DNA from: Pseudomonas cichorii
GTDB taxonomy: Bacteria > Pseudomonadota > Gammaproteobacteria > Pseudomonadales > Pseudomonadaceae
Direction: 5' to 3'
Length of the DNA stretch: 64,000 nucleotides
Assembly: GCF_018343775.1 (NCBI RefSeq)
Contig: NZ_CP074349.1
Location: 1,168,001-1,232,000, forward strand
Positions 17,730 to 26,521 of the stretch are shown in pieces. The notes under the pieces were generated by a model. The model was not told the DNA's origin, ran no database searches, and saw nothing but the letters and a program-made list of their open reading frames with translations. The first letter of the stretch is position 1. Each line of letters opens with the position of its first letter. Position numbers and translations under genes: made by a program.

Positions 17730-18887
17730 ATGGCGACTCTCGAACTACGTAACGTAAACAAGACCTACGGCGCCAACCTGCCGGACACGCTCAAGAACAT
17801 CGAGCTGAAGATCAATGATGGCGAGTTCCTGATCCTGGTAGGCCCGTCCGGCTGTGGCAAGTCGACGCTGATGAACTGCATTGCGGGCCTTGAGAGCATC
17901 AGTGGCGGCGCGATCCTGATCGACGACGAAGACGTCAGCGGCACCAGCCCGAAGGATCGTGACATCGCGATGGTGTTCCAGTCCTACGCGCTCTATCCGA
18001 CCATGAACGTGCGGGAGAACATCGAGTTCGGTCTGAAAATCCGCAAGATGCCCCAGGCTGCCATCGACGAAGAGGTGAGCCGGGTTGCCAAGCTGTTGCA
18101 GATCGAACACCTGCTCAATCGCAAGCCGGGCCAGTTGTCCGGTGGTCAGCAGCAACGGGTCGCCATGGGACGTGCTCTGGCGCGGCGTCCGAAGATCTAC
18201 CTGTTCGATGAACCGCTCTCCAACCTCGACGCCAAGCTGCGGGTCGAGATGCGCACCGAAATGAAACTGATGCACCAGCGTCTGAAAACCACCACTGTCT
18301 ATGTCACCCACGACCAGATCGAGGCCATGACCCTGGGCGACAAGGTGGCGGTCATGAAGGACGGGATCGTGCAGCAGTTCGGTACGCCCAAGCAGATCTA
18401 CAACGATCCGGCCAACCTGTTCGTCGCCAGCTTTATCGGGTCGCCGCCGATGAACTTCATTCCGTTGCGTCTGCAACGCAAGGAAGGCCGTCTGCTGGCC
18501 GTGCTCGACAGCGGTCAGGCCCGTTGCGAGCTGCCGCTGGGCTTGAGCGATGCCGGGCTGGAAGATCGCGAAGTGATCCTTGGGATTCGTCCGGAGCAGA
18601 TCACGCTTGCATCGGGCGAGCCCAACGGTCTGCCGACCATTCGCGCCGAGGTGCAGGTCACCGAGCCGACTGGTCCGGATACCCTGGTTTTCGTCACGCT
18701 CAATCAGAGCAAGGTCTGCTGCCGTCTGGCGCCAGACGTCGCGCCTCAGGTGAGTGAAAGCCTGACCCTGCAATTCGACCCGGCCAAGGTCCTGCTTTTC
18801 GATGCACAGAGCGGCGAGCGCCTGGGTGTCCTGGGAAAGCAGCAAACGGCTGAGCGCGTGGGCAATGTCACGCAAATGATCCGTTAA
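17730..18887 (+). CDS. gltK: Glucose ABC transporter ATP-binding protein (MalK/UgpC type)
   Basis: A 385-residue ATPase. Walker A is GPSGCGKST (about residues 37-45), Q-loop VFQSYALYP, signature LSGGQQQRVAMGRAL, Walker B IYLFDEPLSNLD, and switch His in YVTHDQIEAMTL. The C-terminal third (about 240-360) is the TOBE/OB regulatory domain of MalK-type ATPases (ILGIRPEQITLA). It energises glucose import through GltFG. Such proteins are sometimes shared by several sugar importers. Confidence 0.94.
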   Translation: MATLELRNVNKTYGANLPDTLKNIELKINDGEFLILVGPSGCGKSTLMNCIAGLESISGGAILIDDEDVSGTSPKDRDIAMVFQSYALYPTMNVRENIEFGLKIRKMPQAAIDEEVSRVAKLLQIEHLLNRKPGQLSGGQQQRVAMGRALARRPKIYLFDEPLSNLDAKLRVEMRTEMKLMHQRLKTTTVYVTHDQIEAMTLGDKVAVMKDGIVQQFGTPKQIYNDPANLFVASFIGSPPMNFIPLRLQRKEGRLLAVLDSGQARCELPLGLSDAGLEDREVILGIRPEQITLASGEPNGLPTIRAEVQVTEPTGPDTLVFVTLNQSKVCCRLAPDVAPQVSESLTLQFDPAKVLLFDAQSGERLGVLGKQQTAERVGNVTQMIR

Positions 18888-18979
18888 GCGTTACCGAGCA
18901 CAGCTGTCGGGTCGAGCGCTGCCATACCGCATGACCCGCCAGTGAACACGAAGCAGTAAGTAAAACGTGCACCAAAGCT

Positions 18980-18990
18980 AATAACAATAA
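18980..18990 (+). promoter_or_regulatory. A-rich Hfq/Crc-type motif before oprB
   Basis: AATAACAATAA contains AANAANAA (AATAACAA) and lies 16 nt before the oprB ATG, next to its GAGGA ribosome binding site. It is consistent with catabolite repression of the porin together with gltB. Similar A-rich strings can occur by chance. Confidence 0.5.
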
Positions 18991-19006
18991 AACGAGGATT
19001 GATGGG

Positions 19007-20365
19007 ATGAAGAAGATCAAGGCTAAATCGCTTTCCCGGTTCCAATTGGTACGCAAACTGTCAGTTGTGGGTGCGATGAGTCTGGCGGGCAGCGTACATG
19101 CTGCCGATGCGTTCGACGCCAACTCACCGTGGATGACGGGCGACTGGGGTGGCACACGCACCGAGTTGCTCGACAAGGGGTATGACTTCTCTCTGGAATA
19201 CGTTTCCGAGATGGCCAGTAACCTCAAGGGTGGCTTTAACGACGACACCACCGGTCGTTACAGTGACCAGTTCGCTTTCGGCTTGAAAGTCGACCTGCAG
19301 AAAGCCTTTGGCTGGCAGGATGCAGAATTCAAGCTGGCCATTACCGAGCGTAGTGGTCGCAACATCTCCAATGACCGGATCGGCGATCCTCGTGCGGGCA
19401 CGCTCAGTTCCTCTCAGGAAGTCTGGGGCCGTGGCCAGACCTGGCGTCTGACGCAAATGTGGATCAAACAGAAGTATTTCGATGGCGCCCTGGACGTCAA
19501 GGCTGGCCGGTTCGGACCAGGCGAAGACTTCAACTCCTTCCCGTGCGACTTCCAGAACCTGTCGTTCTGCGGCTCGCAGGTGGGTAACTACGTCAACACC
19601 TGGTACAACTGGCCAATCAGCCAGTGGGCCTTGCGCATCAAATACAACATCACGCCTGAGGTCTATGCTCAGGTCGGTGTGTACGAGCAGAACCCGTCCA
19701 ACCTCGAAACCGGCAACGGATTCAAGCTTAGCGGTAGCGGCACCAAGGGCATGATCCTGCCGGTCGAACTGGTCTGGACCCCGACCGTCAACTCGCTGCC
19801 CGGCGAATACCGTGTCGGTTTCTACAAGAGCACGCCAAGTGCCGACGACGTTTATGAAGGTGCCGACGGTCAGGCTCAGCCGATCTCTGGCGGTGCGTTC
19901 AAGTCTCACAGCAGCAAGCATGGCTGGTGGATCGTGGCTCAGCAGCAGTTGACGGCTCACAACGGCGATTCGTCTCGTGGTCTGAGCATCTTTGCCAACG
20001 CCACTGTGCATGACAAGGAAACCAACTTCGTCGACAACTACCAGCAGATCGGCCTGACCTACAAAGGTCCGTTCGATTCGCGTCCAAAGGATGACATCGG
20101 TATCGGTATCGCCCGTATCCACGTCAACGACGATGTACAGGACCGTGTCCGTCTGCAAAACCAGCTTAACGGCATCAACGACTACGACAATCCGGGCTAC
20201 CTGCCGGTACAGGACACCGAGTACAACTCGGAAATCTACTACGGCTTCCATGTCACCAACTGGCTGACCGTGCGTCCTAACCTGCAATACATCAAGCATC
20301 CTGGCGGCGTTAGCCAGGTTGACGATGCCATTGTTGCGGGCCTGAAAATTCAGTCTAAGTTCTGA
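19007..20365 (+). CDS. oprB: Carbohydrate-selective porin OprB
   Basis: A 452-residue outer-membrane porin. It has a long signal peptide (about 1-33, ending AGSVHAADAF), then the OprB-family start SPWMTGDWGGTRTELLDKGYDF, and a beta-barrel ending with aromatic-terminal GLKIQSKF. It admits glucose and other sugars to the periplasm, where GltB captures them. It is preceded by a 119-bp gap from gltK and followed by its own terminator. Confidence 0.95.
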   Translation: MKKIKAKSLSRFQLVRKLSVVGAMSLAGSVHAADAFDANSPWMTGDWGGTRTELLDKGYDFSLEYVSEMASNLKGGFNDDTTGRYSDQFAFGLKVDLQKAFGWQDAEFKLAITERSGRNISNDRIGDPRAGTLSSSQEVWGRGQTWRLTQMWIKQKYFDGALDVKAGRFGPGEDFNSFPCDFQNLSFCGSQVGNYVNTWYNWPISQWALRIKYNITPEVYAQVGVYEQNPSNLETGNGFKLSGSGTKGMILPVELVWTPTVNSLPGEYRVGFYKSTPSADDVYEGADGQAQPISGGAFKSHSSKHGWWIVAQQQLTAHNGDSSRGLSIFANATVHDKETNFVDNYQQIGLTYKGPFDSRPKDDIGIGIARIHVNDDVQDRVRLQNQLNGINDYDNPGYLPVQDTEYNSEIYYGFHVTNWLTVRPNLQYIKHPGGVSQVDDAIVAGLKIQSKF

Positions 20366-20397
20366 TTTCACAAACCGCTCAAGGTCGTGTGTGCTTT

Positions 20398-20424
20398 ACG
20401 GGCAGCCTGGCTGCCCGTTTTTTT
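20398..20424 (+). terminator. Terminator after oprB
   Basis: The stem ACGGGCAG/CTGCCCGT with loop CCTGG is followed by seven T. It lies 32 bp after the oprB stop. Confidence 0.9.
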
Positions 20425-20464
20425 ATGGTCATGAATACCTTTATTTTCAGAGGTGCGGTTGGCG

Positions 20465-21337
20465 ATGTCCCTCACTAACGCGCAGATGCACGAGCACCCT
20501 TTACAACGCTTTTTCACCTCCCGACGCGTCAGGCCGACCTTCGAGTGGGATCGCTACCAGTTGCGGGATGTGCTGGTGATCGATCATCCCCAGTGCCAGG
20601 CCGTGTTCAGTCGTCAGGGCGGGCAGTTATTGCATTTCCAGCCTCGGGGTCAGAAACCCTGGCTCTGGTGTGCTGCGCAATGGCCGCAGGTCGGCGCCAT
20701 TCGTGGTGGCGTGCCGGTCTGCTGGCCTTGGTATGGCCGTCATCCCAGTGAAAGCGGCTGGCCTGCCCATGGCTGGGCGCGTCTTCTGAACTGGAAGCTG
20801 ATCGACAGCGCTGAGAGCGAGGCAGGCGTGACCCTGCACTGGCAGTTGCAGCTCTGGGACTGGCAGGTGGATCTGCATGCCGAACTGGGGCAGGGCATGG
20901 AACTGCGCCTGAGCACCCGGCACGAAGACAGCGAGCCCTGCCATTTCAGTCATGGGCTGCATGCTTATTGGCGTATCAGCGATGTGGCGGGCGTCGCGCT
21001 GGAGGGGCTGGATGGCGCGCAGGGCTACGACAAGCTCAGTCGGCAGGTCTGCCAGCAGGAAGGCGAGCTGCGGGTTGCTGGAGGCTGCCAGCGGGTCTTC
21101 GAGCATACCGGCGCCTTGCAGCTTCAGGACAGCGCCTGGAAACGGCGTTTGCACATCGACACCAGCGACAGCCCGAGCACGGTGGTCTGGCATCCCGGCA
21201 GCAGGCCGCTATTGGGTGTCTGTGGCAGCGAAGCCAGCGGCTTTGTCCGTGTTGAAGCGACTTCATGTGAGAGTGAACACGGAAGCCTGGAGCCGGGCGA
21301 GCAGGCGCAGATCAGGTTGCAGGCCTGTCTGGCATAG
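20465..21337 (+). CDS. D-hexose-6-phosphate mutarotase (YeaD type)
   Basis: A 290-residue aldose-1-epimerase-superfamily protein that interconverts alpha and beta glucose-6-phosphate, which helps Zwf and Glk flux. The markers are VFSRQGGQLLHFQP, IRGGVPVCWPWYGRH, PAHGWARLLNW and ECHFSHGLHAYWRISD-type segments (here EPCHFSHGLHAYWRI). The ATG at 20465 is used; an in-frame GTG at 20453 would add four residues. It follows the oprB terminator by 40 bp, so it probably has its own promoter or depends on readthrough. Confidence 0.88.
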   Translation: MSLTNAQMHEHPLQRFFTSRRVRPTFEWDRYQLRDVLVIDHPQCQAVFSRQGGQLLHFQPRGQKPWLWCAAQWPQVGAIRGGVPVCWPWYGRHPSESGWPAHGWARLLNWKLIDSAESEAGVTLHWQLQLWDWQVDLHAELGQGMELRLSTRHEDSEPCHFSHGLHAYWRISDVAGVALEGLDGAQGYDKLSRQVCQQEGELRVAGGCQRVFEHTGALQLQDSAWKRRLHIDTSDSPSTVVWHPGSRPLLGVCGSEASGFVRVEATSCESEHGSLEPGEQAQIRLQACLA

Positions 21338-21358
21338 GATCGAATTCGTTCCTTGCGC

Positions 21359-21446
21359 GCAGGAGCGGATTTATCCGCGAGACGTCATTGAAGGCGATAC
21401 AGTTTCTTCGGATGCATGGGCCTCTCGCGAATAAATTCGCCCCTGC
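21359..21446. repeat. REPIN (inverted pair of REP palindromes)
   Basis: The left unit, 21359-21380, ends GGAGCGGATTTATCCGCGA. The right unit, 21425-21446, begins TCGCGAATAAATTCGCCCC and is inverted. Together they form the REP doublet typical of REPINs. It fills the convergent gap between the mutarotase and hexR. Its left half and inner spacer recur at 57749. Confidence 0.75.
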
Positions 21447-21460
21447 CGGTTGGGGGGCGA

Positions 21461-22327
21461 TCAGCCCTGATCTTCCGCCGGATACCGGCTGTCATTCAGG
21501 CTTTCCTTGATCTTGCGCAGGTGTGGCTGGAAGTCCACGCCGCGGCGCAATGTCATGCCCGTGGCCAGTACGTCGAGGACGGTCAGCTGGATGATCCGGG
21601 ACGTCATCGGCATGTAGATGTCGGTGTCTTCAGGCAGCGGAATATTCAGGCTCACGGTGCTGGCCTTGGCCAGGGGAGAGCCCGCAGCAGTGAGACCCAG
21701 TACCGAGGCACCGTTGGCCCGTGCAATGCGTGCCACTTCCACCAGCTCACGGGTGCGTCCGGTGTAGGAAATGATCACGAACAACTCACCGGTATGCGCC
21801 ACCGAGGCGATCATGCGCTGCATCAGCACGTCCGCATGGGCGGTAACTGCCAGGTTGAAGCGGAAGAACTTGTGCTGGGCATCCAGCGCCACGGGTGCCG
21901 ATGCACCCAGGCCGAAGAAGTGGATCTGGCGGGCCTGGATGAGCATGTCCACCGACTTGCTGATCAGGGTCGGGTCCAGTTGCTGGCAGGCGCTGTCCAG
22001 TGACGCGATGGCGCTGCCGAAAATCTTCTGGGTGTAGGCCTCGGGATTGTCGTCGGCTTCCACTGCCCGGCTGACATAGGCCGCACCGCTGGCCAGGCTT
22101 TGTGCCAGTTGCAGTTTCAGCTCGGGGTAACCGCTGACGTTGAACGAACGGCAAAAGCGATTGACCGTCGGCTCGCTGACTTTCGCCGCCTGGGCGAGGG
22201 CCGCGATGCTGAGCCGCGTGGCCATCTGCGGGTTGAGCAGGATCACCTCGGCGACCTTGCGTTCAGCCTTGTTCAGCTCTTCGAGCCGGACCTGGATCTG
22301 CTCCAGGAGATTTTTTGCGCGGTCCAT
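21461..22327 (-). CDS. hexR: HexR transcriptional repressor
   Basis: A 288-residue RpiR-family regulator with an N-terminal HTH (about 20-75, [19 protein letters not shown] and [21 protein letters not shown]) and a C-terminal SIS sugar-phosphate domain (about 125-260, [20 protein letters not shown] and [13 protein letters not shown]). HexR represses zwf-pgl-eda, edd-glk-gltR-gtrS and gap, and releases DNA on binding KDPG. It diverges from zwf with a HexR-like site between them, allowing feedback by an Entner-Doudoroff intermediate. Confidence 0.95.
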   Translation of the reverse strand: MDRAKNLLEQIQVRLEELNKAERKVAEVILLNPQMATRLSIAALAQAAKVSEPTVNRFCRSFNVSGYPELKLQLAQSLASGAAYVSRAVEADDNPEAYTQKIFGSAIASLDSACQQLDPTLISKSVDMLIQARQIHFFGLGASAPVALDAQHKFFRFNLAVTAHADVLMQRMIASVAHTGELFVIISYTGRTRELVEVARIARANGASVLGLTAAGSPLAKASTVSLNIPLPEDTDIYMPMTSRIIQLTVLDVLATGMTLRRGVDFQPHLRKIKESLNDSRYPAEDQG

Positions 22328-22449
22328 TTCAAGTCCTTGTCGCGGCTGATTACCAACGGTTTTGTATTAGCTCTTTAGCCTGTAGCAAAGGTGGCCTATC
22401 GTACTGGTGGCCTGTGTCGATCACCACTGGAATATGGTTTTAGACAAAA

Positions 22450-22468
22450 TGTTGTGGTTATTACTACA
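22450..22468. promoter_or_regulatory. Probable HexR operator upstream of zwf
   Basis: TGTTGTGGTTATTACTACA is an imperfect palindrome with half sites TGTTGT and ACTACA 7 nt apart. It resembles TTGT-N7/8-ACAA, though the right half is ACTACA rather than ACAA. It lies 66 bp before zwf in the hexR/zwf divergent region, where a HexR site is expected. Confidence 0.6.
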
Positions 22469-22533
22469 TATGGCCTTGAGTAACGCCTTTAAAAAAGGTA
22501 TTTGTAGCCTAACTTGATAAAAGAACCAACATT

Positions 22534-24003
22534 ATGCCCTCGATTACGGTTGAACCGTGCACTTTTGCCTTGTTTGGCGCCTTGGGCGACCTGGCGGTGC
22601 GCAAGCTGTTCCCGGCTCTTTACCAACTCGACCGCGCCGGATTGCTGCATGACGACACCCGGATTCTTGCCCTGGCGCGCGAGCCTGGCACCGAGCAGTC
22701 GCATCTGGCGTACATCGAAAAATCCATGCGTCGCTTCATTCCCGAAGCTGAACTGGAAGCGGACAACGTTGAACGTTTCAAGGCACGCCTGAGCTATCTG
22801 CACGTGGACTTCCTCAAGGCAGAGGATTATGTGGCCCTTGCCGAGCGTGTCGGCGATGCCGAAACGCTGATCGCCTACTTCGCCACACCTGCGTCGGTCT
22901 ATGGCGCCATCTGCGAGAACCTGGCATCGGCCGGTCTGGCCGATCGCACCCGCGCGGTGCTGGAAAAGCCCATTGGCCATGACCTGGCGTCCTCGCGACG
23001 GGTCAATGACGCCGTGGCGCAGTTCTTCCCGGAAAACCGCGTCTACCGGATCGACCACTATCTGGGCAAGGACACGGTGCAGAACCTCATTGCCCTGCGC
23101 TTCGCCAACAGCCTGTTCGAGACCCAGTGGAACCAGAATCACATTTCCCACGTGGAAATCACCGTGGCCGAGAAGGTGGGCATCGAAGGCCGCTGGGGCT
23201 ATTTCGATCAGGCCGGCCAACTGCGTGACATGATTCAGAACCATTTGCTGCAACTGCTCTGCCTGATCGCCATGGACCCGCCCAGCGACCTGTCGGCCGA
23301 CAGTATTCGTGACGAGAAGGTCAAGGTGCTCAAGGCACTGGCGCCTTTCACTCCCGAGCGTCTGGCGACCCAGGTGGTGCGTGGCCAGTACACCGCCGGT
23401 TACAGCGAAGGCAAGTCGGTGCCCGGCTATTTGGAGGAAGAAAACTCCAATACCCAGAGCGACACCGAAACCTTCGTGGCCCTGCGCGCCGACATCCGCA
23501 ACTGGCGCTGGTCGGGCACGCCGTTCTATCTGCGTACCGGCAAGCGTATGCCGCAGAAGCTGTCGCAGATCGTGATCCACTTCAAAGAGCCGCCGCACTA
23601 CATCTTCGCACCTGAACAGCGTTTGCAGATCAGCAACCGCCTGATTATCCGCTTGCAGCCCGACGAAGGCATTTCCCTGCAAGTGATGACCAAGGATCAG
23701 GGGCTGGATAAAGGCATGCAGTTGCGCAGCGGCCCGTTGCAATTGAATTTTTCCGACACCTACCGCAGCGCCCGGGTCCCGGATGCCTATGAGCGGTTGT
23801 TGCTGGAAGTGATGCGCGGCAATCAGAACCTGTTTGTTCGCAAAGATGAAATCGAGTACGCGTGGCAGTGGTGCGATCAGTTGATCGCCGGCTGGAAGAA
23901 GGCAGGCGATGCGCCCAAGCCTTACGCCGCCGGTTCCTGGGGCCCCATGAGCTCCATTGCTCTGATTACTCGTGACGGGAGGTCGTGGTATGGCGATATG
24001 TGA
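22534..24003 (+). CDS. zwf: Glucose-6-phosphate 1-dehydrogenase
   Basis: A 489-residue dehydrogenase oxidising glucose-6-phosphate to 6-phosphogluconolactone with NAD(P)+. The nucleotide-binding [19 protein letters not shown] and active-site [14 protein letters not shown] are intact. A second conserved block is [14 protein letters not shown]. Its end overlaps pgl by 14 bp, and zwf-pgl-eda form the HexR-controlled operon that begins the Entner-Doudoroff route. A long antisense ORF across this gene is a codon-bias shadow. Confidence 0.96.
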   Translation: MPSITVEPCTFALFGALGDLAVRKLFPALYQLDRAGLLHDDTRILALAREPGTEQSHLAYIEKSMRRFIPEAELEADNVERFKARLSYLHVDFLKAEDYVALAERVGDAETLIAYFATPASVYGAICENLASAGLADRTRAVLEKPIGHDLASSRRVNDAVAQFFPENRVYRIDHYLGKDTVQNLIALRFANSLFETQWNQNHISHVEITVAEKVGIEGRWGYFDQAGQLRDMIQNHLLQLLCLIAMDPPSDLSADSIRDEKVKVLKALAPFTPERLATQVVRGQYTAGYSEGKSVPGYLEEENSNTQSDTETFVALRADIRNWRWSGTPFYLRTGKRMPQKLSQIVIHFKEPPHYIFAPEQRLQISNRLIIRLQPDEGISLQVMTKDQGLDKGMQLRSGPLQLNFSDTYRSARVPDAYERLLLEVMRGNQNLFVRKDEIEYAWQWCDQLIAGWKKAGDAPKPYAAGSWGPMSSIALITRDGRSWYGDM

Positions 24004-24703
24004 TCTTGAGCTGCCAGCAGGGCTGGTGGCACGCGAATTCGATAACCCGCAGCAGCTGGCCGGTGCGCTGGCTGGCAATGTGGCCGAGCGCCTGAACGCT
24101 GCCATCGCCGCCAATGGCGTGGCGACCCTGGTGGTGTCTGGTGGGCGCAGCCCGGTGGCGTTTTTCCAGAGCCTGGCTGAGCAGCCTGTGGACTGGTCCC
24201 AAGTGGTCATCAGCCTGGCTGACGAGCGCTGGGTTCCTGTCGAGCATGCCGACAGCAATGCTGGCCTGTTGCAGCGCCACTTGCTGCAAGGCCCGGTGGC
24301 CGAGGCGAAGTTCATTGGCCTGTACACCCCGGCCGCGAGCCTGGAAGAAGCGGCTCTGGCAGCCGATGAGATTCTGGCGCAACTGCCTGCCATCGATGTG
24401 CTGATCCTCGGGATGGGCGACGACGGGCACACCGCGTCCCTGTTCCCCGGCAGCCCGAATCTTGCCCAGGCGCTGGACCTGAATGACGAGCGCCGCTGCC
24501 TGCCGATGCTGGCCCCCAGCGTGCCTCATCAGCGCCTGACCCTGACTCGCCGTCTGCTGGCTTCGGCGCGTCATCCGATTCTTTCCGTGTCCGGCCAGGC
24601 AAAGCTCGACACATTGCGCACGGCGCTGGCGGGCGACGATATCGCTCAACTGCCGGTCCGTGCCTTCCTCAACTCAACACTTGAGATTTACTGGTGCCCA
24701 TAA
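23990..24703 (+). CDS. pgl: 6-phosphogluconolactonase
   Basis: A 237-residue DevB-type lactonase that hydrolyses 6-phosphogluconolactone to 6-phosphogluconate. The motifs [27 protein letters not shown] and [15 protein letters not shown] are intact. The ATG at 23990 (MAICDLELP) lies within the end of zwf and follows GGGAGG. It is the middle gene of zwf-pgl-eda, 17 bp before the eda start. Confidence 0.95.
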   Translation: MAICDLELPAGLVAREFDNPQQLAGALAGNVAERLNAAIAANGVATLVVSGGRSPVAFFQSLAEQPVDWSQVVISLADERWVPVEHADSNAGLLQRHLLQGPVAEAKFIGLYTPAASLEEAALAADEILAQLPAIDVLILGMGDDGHTASLFPGSPNLAQALDLNDERRCLPMLAPSVPHQRLTLTRRLLASARHPILSVSGQAKLDTLRTALAGDDIAQLPVRAFLNSTLEIYWCP

Positions 24704-24720
24704 GCAAAGGATCCGTCGCC

Positions 24721-25395
24721 ATGACAACGAACGAAAATAATCAGCCGCGAAACAGCATGGCGAACAAGATTGCCCAGATCGACGAACTCTGCGCCAAGGC
24801 CAGAATCCTGCCGGTCATTACCATTGCCCGCGACGAGGATGTCCTGCCGCTGGCAGACGCCCTGGCGGCCGGTGGCCTGACGGCTCTGGAAATCACCTTG
24901 CGTTCGGCGTTCGGCCTGAGCGCGATCCGTATCCTGCGCGAGCAGCGTCCCGAATTGTGCGTGGGCGCGGGCACCGTGCTGGATCGCAAGATGCTGGCCG
25001 ATGCCGAAGCGGCCGGCTCGCAATTCATCGTGACCCCCGGCAGCACTCACGATCTGCTGCAAGCGGCGGTCGATAGTCCGCTGCCGATGCTGCCCGGCAT
25101 CAGCAGCGCTTCGGAAATCATGATCGGTTATGCCCTGGGGTATCGTCGCTTCAAGCTGTTCCCGGCTGAGATCAGCGGCGGCGTGGCGGCAATCAAGGCC
25201 TTGGGCGGCCCGTTCAACGAAGTGCGTTTCTGCCCGACTGGCGGTGTGAATGCCGATAACCTCAAGAGCTATATCGCGCAGCCTAACGTGATGTGCGTAG
25301 GCGGCACCTGGATGATCGACAACGCCTGGGTCAAGAATGGCGACTGGGGTCGCATTCAGGAAGCCACGGCAGAGGCGCTTGCGTTGTTTGACTGA
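24721..25395 (+). CDS. eda: KDPG aldolase
   Basis: A 224-residue class I aldolase that cleaves 2-keto-3-deoxy-6-phosphogluconate to pyruvate and glyceraldehyde-3-phosphate. The catalytic Glu lies in LTALEITLRS and the Schiff-base Lys in FKLFPAEISGG, with GTVLDRKM and FCPTGGVNADNL conserved. The ATG at 24721 is chosen because the AAAGGATC before it is a good ribosome site; a start at 24694 would overlap pgl. A strong terminator follows. Confidence 0.95.
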   Translation: MTTNENNQPRNSMANKIAQIDELCAKARILPVITIARDEDVLPLADALAAGGLTALEITLRSAFGLSAIRILREQRPELCVGAGTVLDRKMLADAEAAGSQFIVTPGSTHDLLQAAVDSPLPMLPGISSASEIMIGYALGYRRFKLFPAEISGGVAAIKALGGPFNEVRFCPTGGVNADNLKSYIAQPNVMCVGGTWMIDNAWVKNGDWGRIQEATAEALALFD

Positions 25396-25459
25396 ACACT
25401 TGGCCTCGGGCATCCGGCGCGAGGCCTTCAAAGAAGTTGTTGTGGGTTTGTATGGTTTT

Positions 25460-25494
25460 GCGGTGCCCCCTGGTCCGGGGCGCCGCTTTTTTTT
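25460..25494 (+). terminator. Terminator of the zwf-pgl-eda operon
   Basis: The stem GCGGTGCCCC/GGGGCGCCGC (one G-U pair) is followed by eight T. It lies 65 bp after the eda stop. Confidence 0.9.
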
Positions 25495-25541
25495 GCCTGC
25501 ATTATCGGAGTCCATTCGCTACAGCGTCCGGGTAGGAAACT

Positions 25542-25775
25542 TCAGTCGCGAAGAGATTGGCGAGGTCTTGTGCGCAGCGGGTCCAGCAGCGCGCTCAGGC
25601 CGTTATGGTCGATTTCCTGCATCAGGGCCAGCAGCCCACCCAGCTCGCCTTGGGGGAAACCTTCGCGAGCGAACCAGTTCAGGTAATGGCCTGGCAGGTC
25701 GGCAATCAGTCGGCCCTTGTATTTGCCGAAAGGCATTTCACGAGTGACCAGCAGTTTGAGTTTTTCAGGGTTCAT
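25542..25775 (-). CDS. DUF3820 family protein
   Basis: A 77-residue protein starting MNPEKLKLLVTREMPFGKYKG. The block MPFGKYKGRLIADLPGHYLNWFAREGFP is the DUF3820 signature (shown in short pieces: FGKYKG, DLPGHYLNWF). Pseudomonas members have been labelled quorum-sensing-regulated virulence factors, but the biochemical role is unknown. The start at 25775 is preferred; the 20 residues upstream read as non-coding. Confidence 0.8.
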   Translation of the reverse strand: MNPEKLKLLVTREMPFGKYKGRLIADLPGHYLNWFAREGFPQGELGGLLALMQEIDHNGLSALLDPLRTRPRQSLRD

Positions 25776-25994
25776 GTGTAAGCCATCAGTAACGTAATGC
25801 CAATGAGAACTTGCCTGCATTCTGCATGCAGGCAAAAAGACAGTTCATGCAGAAAGAGCGGGTTGTGTATTGGTCGTTTTTTCTAAGTCATTGAAAAATA
25901 TCTATAAAAAATAATAAAAGAAGCTGGCATGGGCTCTGCAATCACTAAGGTCAGCAACATTACTTTCTTCACACTGCCCAGTAAGGATATTGAA

Positions 25995-26465
25995 ATGACC
26001 GACGTCAATAAAGAATCCATTGACCTGCTCAACGATCTGATCGAAACCAGCAAAGACGGTCAGAAAGGCTTTGAAACCAGCGCCGAAGACCTGAAGAACC
26101 CTGTCCTCAAGAGCTTCTTCACCACCCGTGCCAGTGAGTGCAGCGTTGCCGTCAGCGAGTTGCAGGCTGAAGTCCGGGCGCTCGGTGGCAAGCCGGAAAC
26201 CAGTTCCAGCGCTGCTGGCTCTCTGCATCGCGTGTGGGTAGACCTGAAGTCTGCGCTGACCGGCAAGAGCGATGAAGCCATTCTCAATGAAGTGGAGCGT
26301 GGCGAGGACCATGCTCTGGAAGCCTACAAGAAAGCCCTGCAAAAGGCTCAGGAGAAATCCTTGCCTACCAACGTGGTTGCCCTTGTGCGCAAGCAGCTTG
26401 ATGGCACCCAGCGCAATCACGATAAGGTAAAGGCCTTGCGTGATCAGGTGCGTCGCGCTTCCTGA
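25995..26465 (+). CDS. PA2169-type four-helix-bundle protein (DUF2383)
   Basis: A 156-residue soluble, helical protein with the family pattern LLNDLIETSKDGQKGFETSAEDL, then ERGEDHALEAYKKAL. It is similar in architecture to ferritin-like bundles, but I do not see a complete di-iron ligand set. The ATG at 25995 follows AAGGAT; a start at 25929 is possible but lacks a ribosome site. Function is unknown; relatives are often stress- or stationary-phase-induced. Confidence 0.8.
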   Translation: MTDVNKESIDLLNDLIETSKDGQKGFETSAEDLKNPVLKSFFTTRASECSVAVSELQAEVRALGGKPETSSSAAGSLHRVWVDLKSALTGKSDEAILNEVERGEDHALEAYKKALQKAQEKSLPTNVVALVRKQLDGTQRNHDKVKALRDQVRRAS

Positions 26466-26488
26466 TAGCGGTTTGCCGTAAGCTTGAA

Positions 26489-26516
26489 GAAAAACGCCAG
26501 CCAGTCTGGCGTTTTT
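26489..26516. terminator. Bidirectional terminator
   Basis: The stem AACGCCAG/CTGGCGTT with loop CCAGT is flanked by an A-run on the left and six T on the right. It lies between two convergent genes (DUF2383 protein and diguanylate cyclase), so it can end both transcripts. Confidence 0.85.
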
Positions 26517-26521
26517 TGCGT

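Noticed and set aside
17745..18875. A 376-codon minus-strand frame opposite gltK
   Set aside because: Antisense shadow of a complete ABC ATPase with all motifs in the other strand.
22489..24432. A 647-codon minus-strand frame opposite zwf and pgl
   Set aside because: Both opposite genes have intact enzyme motifs; the long antisense frame is a G+C-rich codon-bias shadow.
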